Assembly: GCA_913058495.1 (NCBI GenBank) | Contig: CAJXQC010000012.1 | Location: forward strand, 41,555-105,554 | Reading direction: 5' to 3' | Origin: an uncultured Balneola sp. | GTDB lineage: Bacteria; Bacteroidota; Rhodothermia; Balneolales; Balneolaceae | Length of the DNA stretch: 64,000 nucleotides | The notes under the pieces: generated by a model | Database searches by the model: none | What the model saw: the letters and a program-made list of their open reading frames with translations, nothing else | Told to the model about the DNA's origin: nothing | Translations under genes and position numbers: made by a program | Shown here: positions 56,967-64,000 of the stretch, in pieces | Layout of the letters: each line of letters starts with the position of its first letter | How positions within the stretch are numbered: position 1 is the first letter of the stretch

Positions 56967-58181
56967 ATGGAAATCAACCCTCTGGATACTGAACAGATTG
57001 GTTTAAAAACGCTCGAAAAACACCTCATTCGCTCTAAAAGTGAGGTCTCGCTTCGAATCGGACTTCCTAAAGAAATGTCTAATGATGAACACAGAGTTTC
57101 GCTTACTCCGGGTGGAGTATCCATATTAAGGGGAAACGGGCATGAAGTTTTTATAGAAAAAGGAGCCGGAGAAGAAGCTAATTTCTCTGATCGCGATTAT
57201 GCCGATGCCGGAGCAGAGATCGCTTATACTGCTGAGGATGTCTTTAAGAAATCTGAATTGATTCTTAAGGTCGCCCCTCTTTCCGATGAAGAATTGGAAT
57301 ATCTGGATCAGGATCAATCTATTATCTCTGCTTTGCATATTGGCACTCAAAGAGAAAATTACTTTGAGGAATTGCTCAAAAAATCTGTGATTGGGATAGC
57401 ATACGAATTTATATGTGACAGCGACAAAGAATTTCCGATTGTCAGAATGATGCACGAGATCACCGGATCACTCGCTGTCCAAAAAGCTGCGCATTATTTA
57501 GAAAATCAGAGCCTCGGTCAGGGAATTATGCTTGGAGGTATTTCAGGAGTTCCTCCGGCCACAGTTGTAATTCTTGGTGCAGGAATCACCGGTGAATATG
57601 CTGCACGTACCGCTTTAGGATATGGTGCTCAGGTTTTTGTTATGGATACCAACCTGAATGCGCTCCGACGCCTCGAAAATGCTCTGGACAGAAGAATAAT
57701 TACTGCTGTAGCAAATGAGCAGTACTTAAGTTCTGCGTTAAAATTCGCTGATGTAATTATTGGTGCAGCAATGGCTGAAGGAGATCGCTCTCCGTGTTGG
57801 GTTACAGAAGACATGGTGATGGGAATGAAACCCGGAAGTGTGATCGTAGATACGGTTATTGATCAGGGCGGATGTATTGCAACAAGTCGTGCAACTACGC
57901 ATTCAAACCCAATTTATAAAGCTTTTGATGTAACTCATTACTGCGTTCCCAATATGCCTTCTGATGTTGCCCGAACTGCTACTTATGCGCTAAATAATGT
58001 GTTAGTGCCTTATATTTTGGCTATCGGTGATGCCGGCGGCGTGAAAGAATGTCTTTGGGATAATACTGCTTTAAGAAGCGGAACATATTCGTATAAAAAA
58101 CATCTTACCAAAAAGTCTCTGGCTAAAATGTTTGACATGGATTACCGTGAAATTGAAATGCTGATTGCTTCTAAAATATAA
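56967..58181 (+). CDS. ald: Alanine dehydrogenase
   Basis: 404 residues. Converts L-alanine to pyruvate and ammonia with NAD+, or the reverse. The core matches the family: RIGLPKEMSNDEHRVSLTPGGV, FKKSELILKVAPLS (active-site Lys), SALHIGTQRENY (His), the NAD-binding VVILGAGITGEYAAR and the C-terminal DIQG-type region VIVDTVIDQGGC. The N-terminal extension (about 34 residues before RIGLP) is longer than in typical 371-residue enzymes. Bracketed by the two REP-like repeats. Confidence 0.94.
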   Translation: MEINPLDTEQIGLKTLEKHLIRSKSEVSLRIGLPKEMSNDEHRVSLTPGGVSILRGNGHEVFIEKGAGEEANFSDRDYADAGAEIAYTAEDVFKKSELILKVAPLSDEELEYLDQDQSIISALHIGTQRENYFEELLKKSVIGIAYEFICDSDKEFPIVRMMHEITGSLAVQKAAHYLENQSLGQGIMLGGISGVPPATVVILGAGITGEYAARTALGYGAQVFVMDTNLNALRRLENALDRRIITAVANEQYLSSALKFADVIIGAAMAEGDRSPCWVTEDMVMGMKPGSVIVDTVIDQGGCIATSRATTHSNPIYKAFDVTHYCVPNMPSDVARTATYALNNVLVPYILAIGDAGGVKECLWDNTALRSGTYSYKKHLTKKSLAKMFDMDYREIEMLIASKI

Positions 58182-58186
58182 ATATC

Positions 58187-58273
58187 TGTCATTTCGAAGG
58201 AGCTCGCCGACTGAGAAATCTAGGGATTCTCTTTAGGTTGATTCTTAGATATCTCGCTCCGCTCGATATGACA
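58187..58273. repeat. REP/MITE-like palindromic repeat, copy 2
   Basis: 87 bases. The first 18 bases are identical to copy 1 (TGTCATTTCGAAGGAGCT), GCCGAC and GAGAAATCT follow as in copy 1, and the end TCGATATGACA is a one-mismatch inverse of the start. The middle differs. It lies 6 bases after the alanine dehydrogenase stop. Confidence 0.8.
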
Positions 58274-58313
58274 AAACTCACTCAAAACTAATCACTAATA
58301 ACTCTTAACTGAT

Positions 58314-58679
58314 TTGTCCGAACTTTCTGAATCCAATTATAAACGTATCGTCATCATCAACTGGTTGTTGAGCGTGCCTATGATGGTTCTTTTTGCCTGG
58401 CCGTATTATTATGCTGCTATGCTCGTTGGTATGGATGAAAGCTTTAGATACATAGGAGCATTTATGTTCGCTCTACCTTTTATGATCACCATTCTGCACG
58501 GACACGTAACCATGGCTCTGGGATCAGCTCACCGCCAACATTATTACGACTGGCTACACAAACATTCTTTCACCTACGGATTGTTTTTCTTTCCCGTTCT
58601 GGTTTCCACCCGATTTAGAATGATCTTGTTGGTAATTAGTCTGGCTTTTTTACCGGTTGGGTATTTGTTGGGGTTGTGA
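58314..58679 (+). CDS. Small membrane protein, function unknown
   Basis: 121 residues with a TTG start (the only good start before the first helix). Three to four hydrophobic segments (WLLSVPMMVLFAWPYYYAAMLV, YIGAFMFALPFMITILHGHVTM, YGLFFFPVLVST, LLVISLAFLPVGYLLGL). A conserved-looking loop LGSAHRQHYYDWLHKH contains several His residues. Its end overlaps the frame leading to the next gene, whose ATG is 1 base after this stop. Confidence 0.6.
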   Translation: MSELSESNYKRIVIINWLLSVPMMVLFAWPYYYAAMLVGMDESFRYIGAFMFALPFMITILHGHVTMALGSAHRQHYYDWLHKHSFTYGLFFFPVLVSTRFRMILLVISLAFLPVGYLLGL

Positions 58680-58680
58680 T

Positions 58681-59706
58681 ATGAAAGCTTACCTTCTCAT
58701 TTTCATGACATCAATCTCTGTACTTAACTGTACTATTGTTGATAGAGAAATAAAACTTAGTGATGATGATGTCATAGTAACTGAAAGATATTTTTCATCT
58801 GATAGCTCTAAAGTAATTTATACATATCATCTAGATATTGGTGCTTTAGGTTTTTCTCGTTCTTGGAATGCTTTACTGAATGTATCTGATACTCTGGGAG
58901 TTTTGAATAAAACTTTGATACCTGATATACCAGATCCAGTCAATTCAAAATATTACCCAATTGGGTGGGTCGACAAGAATATTTTCCTTCTAGAAGTTAA
59001 GCCTCGTCCGTTTGCTAAAGAAAATATTCCAATTGATACTACTTCTTTTTATTTAGATGGCATAGAATTCAAAGTTCAAGTTGAGAAGTTAAATACACTT
59101 CCACACATTGAGCATTATGCATTGTCGCCAAACGGTAAGAAATTGTTGGTGGCGTATAGATATTCCGGTGTTTCTAAACTTGAAATTTCTGTAATTGAAC
59201 GCAATTCTACACTCCCTAAATTTGGAAATATTTATACTAACTATGAATATTCTGAAAACCCAGTACTATTTGGTAGATGGACAACGAACAATTCAATTCA
59301 GCTTGATCTGAATGTCAATTCCTATACACTTGACTTTTTTAGGTTAAATAAAAATCTAAATGGCATTGATGTAGAAATAAATAAAATTGACTATCAACGA
59401 AAGTATTCGAGGATTTTAGGCGGTTGGTATAACAAAAACCTATTTTCAGTTCAAGATTCATCAAAAAATTTTGGAAATACTTCAGAAATTAAAGGGATTA
59501 TCTCGCCAGGATATGCAATGGGGGACACTTATTATACGGGATTAATAAATCAGTCTTATCAATATGAGCATGACGGTAAAATCCTTAAATCATATTTCAG
59601 AGTACACAAAGATTCTACTTCTCTGGAAATTGGAGATGAAATCTTGTTAGAGGTTGACATAAATCAACCTATAATTCATAGAGTACTTGGAAAAGTCTCT
59701 AGATAA
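58681..59706 (+). CDS. Lipoprotein of unknown function
   Basis: 341 residues from the ATG at 58681; a lipoprotein signal ends at Cys17 (SVLNC). The mature part consists of beta strands with propeller-like spacing (HIEHYALSPNGKKLLVAYRYSG; NPVLFGRWTTNNSIQLDL). No family recognised. The gene follows a 3-4 helix protein directly. It is unusually AT-rich compared with its neighbours, judged by eye. Confidence 0.65.
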   Translation: MKAYLLIFMTSISVLNCTIVDREIKLSDDDVIVTERYFSSDSSKVIYTYHLDIGALGFSRSWNALLNVSDTLGVLNKTLIPDIPDPVNSKYYPIGWVDKNIFLLEVKPRPFAKENIPIDTTSFYLDGIEFKVQVEKLNTLPHIEHYALSPNGKKLLVAYRYSGVSKLEISVIERNSTLPKFGNIYTNYEYSENPVLFGRWTTNNSIQLDLNVNSYTLDFFRLNKNLNGIDVEINKIDYQRKYSRILGGWYNKNLFSVQDSSKNFGNTSEIKGIISPGYAMGDTYYTGLINQSYQYEHDGKILKSYFRVHKDSTSLEIGDEILLEVDINQPIIHRVLGKVSR

Positions 59707-59804
59707 TGACCTAATTACTGTCACATTCAACCTCCTGAATCGCCTTTACTTCCCTCACCTCTTCTCCCACGATTAAATTTTACAGAGAACTGAACGTCGT
59801 TCAT

Positions 59805-59940
59805 GGGTTGAAACCCTTTCTTGCTTATTTTCGAATCAAATTTACGGTTCATTCACTTTACAATCGAGCTCTACACATTGTGGATTAAGACCCATTAGTG
59901 ACTGATACCACGAACATAAGCAAGCAGGGACTTCAGTCCC
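59805..59940. repeat. Noncoding stem-loop element (REP-like)
   Basis: In the noncoding stretch 59707-59963. Two small hairpins, GGGTTGAAACCC (59805-59816) and GGGACTTCAGTCCC (59927-59940), flank an inner inverted pair CTTGCTTA / TAAGCAAG, giving one large structure of about 135 bases. It looks like a palindromic extragenic element and may terminate the gene upstream or acetyl-CoA synthetase. Confidence 0.55.
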
Positions 59941-59963
59941 GCTAATTGTCAGGACTGAAAAAT

Positions 59964-61862
59964 CTAAATCGCCTTCCCTTCTTTGATCTCCTCCACAACA
60001 CTTGGATCGAGTAAAGTTGAAGTATCTCCTAAATTGTCCATATCCTTGGAAGCAATTTTTCGGAGAATACGTCGCATGATCTTTCCGGATCGAGTTTTCG
60101 GTAATCCCGAAACGATCTGAATTTGATCAGGTTTGGCAATTGGTCCAATGATCTTTACTACCAGATCCAATAACTCTTTCTTAAATGCATCAGTGTCTTT
60201 TATTTCTTCATCACAGATCATAAACGCATATACGCCCTGACCTTTAATATCATGTGGATATCCAACTACTGCCGTTTCTACCACTTTATCATGTTCGTCA
60301 AGTGCGTTTTCAATTTCAGCAGTTCCCAATCGGTGACCTGAAACATTCAACACATCATCCACACGACCGGTAATTCGGTAATAACCGTCTTCATCTCTAC
60401 GGCAACCATCGCCGGTAAAATAATAACCTTTGTAAGTAGATAAATATGTTTGCTTATACCGCTCATGATCTCCATACACTGTTCTTGCAATAGATGGCCA
60501 TGGGTGTTTGATGCAAAGATTTCCTTGCACATCGTTTCCTTCAATTTCCTTACCGTCCTCATCCATCAACACAGGAAAAACTCCCGGTAGAGGAAGTGTT
60601 GCAAAACCCGGCTTTGTAGGCGTAATTCCGCCCAACGGGGATATCATGATTCCCCCAGTTTCGGTTTGCCACCAAGTATCTACAATCGAACATTTTCCAT
60701 TTCCGATATGCTCGTCATACCAGTGCCATGCTTCTTCGTTGATCGGCTCCCCTACAGAACCGAGGATCTTGAGCGAACTCAGATCATATTTCTTCACGAA
60801 ATCCAGATCGTAACTCATGAGTGCTCGAATGGCTGTTGGCGCAGTATAAAAATGAGTCACTTTATACTTTTCAACTACTTCCCAAAATCGTCCCGCATCC
60901 GGATAAGTAGGCGTTCCTTCAAAAATAATTCCGGTTGTACCTGTAAATAGTGGTCCGTAAATAATATAACTGTGTCCCGTGATCCAGCCCGCATCGGCAG
61001 TACACCAATACACATCATCAGCCCCAACCTGGAATACATTCCGGAATGAATAACTAGTGTACACCATATATCCACCACAAGTATGAACAACTCCTTTTGG
61101 CTTTCCTGTAGATCCTGATGTATATAAAATGAATAACGGATCTTCAGCGTCCATCTCCACGGCTTCATGCTTTTTGGAAGCATTTCTGATCAAATTATGC
61201 CACCATTCGTCACGACCTTCTACCCAATCAATATCACGGTTGGTACGTTGACAAACGATCACGCTTTTAACAGAAGGGCTGGTTTTCAGCGCTTCATCAG
61301 AAATATCTTTAAGCGGAACATGCTTATCTCCTCTTCTCAATCCATCGTTTGTGATCAGCATTTTTGCATCACAGTCATTAATTCGATCACTAAGAGATTG
61401 AGCTGAAAATCCTGCAAATACAATAGAATGAACTGCACCAATTCGGGCACAAGCCAATGCAGCGATCACAAGCTCAGGCGTCATCGCCATATAAATACAA
61501 ACTCTGTCTCCTTTTTTAACACCTTTGCTTTCCAACACATTACTGAACCTGCAAACATCTTCGTGCAACTGTTTAAATGTAATCGTTCTGCGGAATGAAT
61601 CAGGATGGTTGGGCTCAAATATAAAAGCCGTTTTATTCCCAATAGTATTCAAATGGCGGTCTAGTGCATTTTCTGTAATATTAAGTTTTCCGCCTTCAAA
61701 CCATTTTATGTCTGCTGTTTCAAATCCACCCGATTGAACCTTATCCCATCGCTTTCTCCAGTAAAAAGTTCCGGCTTCGTGTTCCCAAAAAGCTAACCGA
61801 TCTTTTTCGCTTTCTTGAAAGGTTTCTTTGTACTCATCGAACGATTTAATATTCAGCCACAT
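59964..61862 (-). CDS. acs: Acetyl-CoA synthetase (acetate--CoA ligase, AMP-forming)
   Basis: 632 residues, full length. Activates acetate to acetyl-CoA via acetyl-AMP. The AMP-binding motif LYTSGSTGKPKGVVHT, the region WWQTETGG, the hinge GRVDDVLNVSGHRLGTAEIE and the C-terminal Lys in SGKIMRRILRKIA (the site controlled by acetylation in well-studied homologues) are all present. Transcribed alone; divergent from the small membrane protein at 62053 across 190 bases. Confidence 0.96.
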   Translation of the reverse strand: MWLNIKSFDEYKETFQESEKDRLAFWEHEAGTFYWRKRWDKVQSGGFETADIKWFEGGKLNITENALDRHLNTIGNKTAFIFEPNHPDSFRRTITFKQLHEDVCRFSNVLESKGVKKGDRVCIYMAMTPELVIAALACARIGAVHSIVFAGFSAQSLSDRINDCDAKMLITNDGLRRGDKHVPLKDISDEALKTSPSVKSVIVCQRTNRDIDWVEGRDEWWHNLIRNASKKHEAVEMDAEDPLFILYTSGSTGKPKGVVHTCGGYMVYTSYSFRNVFQVGADDVYWCTADAGWITGHSYIIYGPLFTGTTGIIFEGTPTYPDAGRFWEVVEKYKVTHFYTAPTAIRALMSYDLDFVKKYDLSSLKILGSVGEPINEEAWHWYDEHIGNGKCSIVDTWWQTETGGIMISPLGGITPTKPGFATLPLPGVFPVLMDEDGKEIEGNDVQGNLCIKHPWPSIARTVYGDHERYKQTYLSTYKGYYFTGDGCRRDEDGYYRITGRVDDVLNVSGHRLGTAEIENALDEHDKVVETAVVGYPHDIKGQGVYAFMICDEEIKDTDAFKKELLDLVVKIIGPIAKPDQIQIVSGLPKTRSGKIMRRILRKIASKDMDNLGDTSTLLDPSVVEEIKEGKAI

Positions 61863-62052
61863 TCTATACGTGATTTAGTTTTATTATTTAGGCTTTGATG
61901 TTGTCGCTTTTTCCGCGGATAATCAAGTCAAAAGATTGTAAAATTGACCCCAGGTTCTTACTGCTGTTTTCAAAATACCGTACAATTTATCTGCTTTTTT
62001 AAATTACTTCTCTAATAAAAAGAAGGAAAAACCATCCAATTTCACATAAAAT

Positions 62053-62673
62053 ATGGCAGCATCTAAAATTTGTTACAAAAAAAATTACTTCATCCGGATT
62101 TTTTTCGTGATCACTTTTTTGTGCACCGGCCAGAGTATGTTACACTCTCAAAATCAAAGATTTTACACAAAATCTGCTCTAAAAAAATCCATTTCTACAC
62201 AAAAATCCGGAATGATTGTGCTCGGAAGCTGGGCGACTCTAAATATTTTTTCGGGTTCAGTTGGGTATTATAGTTCTGACAACAGTTCTAAATATTTTCA
62301 CCAAATGAATTCAGCTTGGAATCTGGTAAATCTCGGGATTGCAGGATTTGGCTACCATAGCGCTTCAAAGATTGATCCGAATCTTGGTTACAAAGCTGCG
62401 CTTGATAAAATGCAACATTTTGAGAATCTGTTACTCATAAATTCGGGATTAGATCTGCTTTATATCGGAAGTGGTGCCTGGCTTTGGAATCAGGGAATTA
62501 AAAAAAATGATGACCGCCTAACCGGTTATGGGAAGTCTGTCGCCCTTCAAGGAAGTTTTCTGTTACTGTTTGATATCAGCCTGTACTTGATTCATCGTAA
62601 GCACACCAAAAATTTAGTTAAATGGTCAGATCAACTAGCTTTTACAGGAAATGGCTTCCTGCTTAGTTTCTGA
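62053..62673 (+). CDS. Small membrane protein, function unknown
   Basis: 206 residues. A signal-like or anchor segment (about 12-30) and several more hydrophobic segments (SGMIVLGSWATLNIFSGSVGYYS, AWNLVNLGIAGFGY, LLLINSGLDLLYIGSGAWLW, GSFLLLFDISLYLIH). It resembles Bacteroidota four-helix proteins of the DUF6992 kind in pattern, but I am not sure. Its stop abuts the convergent sigma factor stop (62674). Confidence 0.6.
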   Translation: MAASKICYKKNYFIRIFFVITFLCTGQSMLHSQNQRFYTKSALKKSISTQKSGMIVLGSWATLNIFSGSVGYYSSDNSSKYFHQMNSAWNLVNLGIAGFGYHSASKIDPNLGYKAALDKMQHFENLLLINSGLDLLYIGSGAWLWNQGIKKNDDRLTGYGKSVALQGSFLLLFDISLYLIHRKHTKNLVKWSDQLAFTGNGFLLSF

Positions 62674-63237
62674 TTATTCGTTGGCCTTTCTTTTGTAGCA
62701 ATGGTGCAATCTACTCAATATCCTGTGCTTTTTTGTACGGACGTTAGAGCTGGACATATCAAATTCTTCGCTGGCTTCTTCAGTAGTTGTATCCGGTTTA
62801 TCTATAAAATGCTCAATGAACTCTCTTGATTTTTCCTGGAGTTCTTCGAGGCATCTTTTTAAGATTTCCTGTCGCTCTTTATCAATCAGTCGTTGATATT
62901 GCTGTTCAGGTACAAATTGCTCATTAAGAGCTTCTTCTTCGTACTTAAATCTATGCTTCTTCTTTATGTATCTAAGATACTCGTGTCGGCAAGATTTTAT
63001 TAAATAACTAAAAAAGTACTTCGGCTCTTTGATCTTATCCTTACGGACTTGTTCAAATACATCCACAAAAGCCTGTTGCACGCATTCACCTGCATCATTT
63101 GCATCCGCACTCATAGTAACAATAAGATAGTCTTCTAATCTACCAATTACTTCTGAAACAAGTTCATTGGCTTTAGAATCATCCCCGTTTTGTAGAGCTT
63201 CAACCAGCTCTGAATAATCAACTCTAGCTTTTGTCAA
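62674..63237 (-). CDS. ECF-type RNA polymerase sigma factor
   Basis: 187 residues with the two ECF regions. Region 2 has NDAGECVQQAFVDVFEQV and YFFSYLIKSCRHEYLRYIKKKHR; region 4 is the helix-turn-helix TTEEASEEFDMSSSNVRTKKHRILSRL. No anti-sigma gene is adjacent on its strand. It is divergent from the tandem small lipoprotein genes, which it may control. Confidence 0.88.
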   Translation of the reverse strand: MTKARVDYSELVEALQNGDDSKANELVSEVIGRLEDYLIVTMSADANDAGECVQQAFVDVFEQVRKDKIKEPKYFFSYLIKSCRHEYLRYIKKKHRFKYEEEALNEQFVPEQQYQRLIDKERQEILKRCLEELQEKSREFIEHFIDKPDTTTEEASEEFDMSSSNVRTKKHRILSRLHHCYKRKANE

Positions 63238-63574
63238 TTAAAGACTTTGATCGTTATTGTTTTGCTAATCTTTAATTCAATTAGCTTATTTATGCCTGAA
63301 TATAAAACTAAGTAGCTGACTTCAAAAACCTTTTTTTGACTATTTGCAGGGCGATTATATCCTTAATATTAAATTATTTTAATGATTATTTGGATGTAAA
63401 ATAATTTTAACGGTAGATTAATGGTGTAACAAAGAACCTTATTCAAACTCTTGTTGTGGATTATAAATATGCTTAAAAACTATTTAATAACACATAAGAA
63501 TTTGTAACAATTGGACATCGGCGTTCTCTTGTACTTAACTATAATTTTATCAACAAAACATATATACCAACATC
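63238..63574. promoter_or_regulatory. Intergenic region between the sigma factor and the small lipoprotein genes
   Basis: 337 bases, AT-rich, no coding sequence seen. It holds two TGTAACA motifs (63425-63431 and 63503-63509). The second is followed after 12 bases by CGTTCTC (63522-63528), a spacing that could represent an ECF-type -35/-10 pair about 45 bases before the first lipoprotein ATG. This is a suggestion only. Confidence 0.35.
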
Positions 63575-63763
63575 ATGAAATCATTTAAATCTCTTTTTGC
63601 TCTACTTGCTATCGCTTCTCTTTCATTTGCTTGCGCTTCGGTTACCGATGCAGGACTTATGGACGAAACCAACGAACCGGCTATCGAAAATACTATGGCT
63701 CCTGCTGACGCTGTATTTGGTAACGACCCTTCGCAGCCTATCATCACAAAGCCTAAAATGTGA
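63575..63763 (+). CDS. Tiny lipoprotein-like secreted peptide, copy 1
   Basis: 62 residues. A signal sequence with a lipobox-like end (SLSFAC, Cys20) leaves a mature acidic peptide of about 42 residues rich in Asp, Glu and Pro and ending in ITKPKM. No known family. It lies opposite the ECF sigma factor gene and is followed by a near-identical copy. The peptide sequence is strongly constrained: the two copies differ only at silent positions. Confidence 0.75.
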   Translation: MKSFKSLFALLAIASLSFACASVTDAGLMDETNEPAIENTMAPADAVFGNDPSQPIITKPKM

Positions 63764-63821
63764 TTCCTCACACACTCTCTCATAACTCTCTACACAACAA
63801 CAAAACATATATATCAACATC

Positions 63822-64000
63822 ATGAAATCATTTAAATCTCTTTTTGCACTTCTTGCTATCGCTTCTCTTTCATTTGCTTGCGCTTCGGTTACCGATGCAG
63901 GACTTATGGACGAAACCAACGAACCGGCTATCGAAAATACTATGGCTCCTGCTGACGCTGTATTTGGTAACGACCCTTCGCAGCCTATCATCACAAAGCC
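63822..64000 (+). CDS. Tiny lipoprotein-like secreted peptide, copy 2 (cut by window edge)
   Basis: The first 59 codons are visible and encode the same protein as copy 1. The two base differences (GCT/GCA Ala and CTA/CTT Leu) are silent. The 3' end lies outside the window. Confidence 0.75.
   Translation, partial: MKSFKSLFALLAIASLSFACASVTDAGLMDETNEPAIENTMAPADAVFGNDPSQPIITK

Larger units (their letters stand above)
63551..64000 (+). repeat. Tandem duplication of about 247 bp containing the small lipoprotein gene
   Basis: The distance between the two ATGs is 247 bases (63575 and 63822). The two copies of the gene agree over 179 bases except at two synonymous positions, and the leader (CAAAACATATATA...AACATCATG) is also repeated. 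The repeat runs to the window edge, so more copies may follow. Confidence 0.95.

Noticed and set aside
63550..63994. Minus-strand frames across the tandem lipoprotein genes
   Set aside because: They are mirror images repeated with the tandem unit; the two silent differences between copies support the plus-strand frame.

Overview
The window looks like the chromosome of a marine, AT-rich member of the Balneolota/Rhodothermota–Bacteroidota group. The evidence is the C-terminal sorting-type domain carrying the 'QNYPNPFNP' signature on two secreted proteins, the Bacteroidota-style regulator (Reg_prop + Y_Y_Y), many lipoproteins, a fused E1 alpha/beta dehydrogenase, and a TAnnTTTG-like -7 element ahead of the tRNAs. 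The assignment to Balneolota is an inference from protein style, not from a marker gene. No prophage, insertion sequence or CRISPR array was seen.

Layout. 1-6.2 kb: the 3' part of clpC, a secreted propeller-like protein, a sugar epimerase/glycosyltransferase pair, and a cluster of four tRNAs (Pro, Arg, Cys, Glu). 6.2-32.5 kb: a large beta-1,3/1,6-glucan (laminarin-type) utilisation locus. 32.5-36 kb: a polyprenyl-type glycosyltransferase, a MerR regulator and the heme A/heme O synthases. 36-43 kb: an RDD/SpoIIM/DUF4129/DUF4350/MoxR/DUF58 membrane-stress-type cluster. 43-46.3 kb: two secreted proteins of unknown role. 46.4-50.4 kb: fused 2-oxoacid dehydrogenase E1 and class II fumarase. 50.5-56.8 kb: an HMA-AraC regulator, a comF-containing operon, a RodZ-like protein and ligA. 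57-62 kb: alanine dehydrogenase bracketed by two palindromic repeats, two unknown proteins and acetyl-CoA synthetase. 62-64 kb: a small membrane protein, an ECF sigma factor, and a tandem, almost identical pair of genes for a tiny lipoprotein, the second cut by the window edge.

The glucan locus is the centre of interest. About 19 kb on the minus strand (28141 down to 9049) reads as one operon with gaps of 9-51 bp or 4-bp overlaps: a glycosidase fused to an outer-membrane beta-barrel, a carbohydrate-binding lipoprotein, a GH16 laminarinase, a large cytoplasmic glycoside phosphorylase-like protein, a lipoprotein GH17, a lipoprotein GH30, a GPH-type sugar symporter, two GH17 proteins without signal peptides, and a 1329-residue array of carbohydrate-binding modules with a sorting domain. 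A GH81 laminarinase and a FucP-type sugar permease are transcribed divergently. A membrane-spanning regulator (propeller sensor outside, LuxR-type HTH inside) closes the locus. The proposed flow is: GH81/GH16/GH17 cut the beta-1,3 backbone outside, GH30 removes beta-1,6 branches, oligosaccharides cross the inner membrane through the GPH or FucP carriers, and cytoplasmic GH17s plus the phosphorylase finish the job, giving glucose-1-phosphate. There is no SusC/SusD pair between the two visible borders of the locus; the hydrolase-barrel fusion sits at the first operon position, where susC usually is, and is a candidate replacement entry point.
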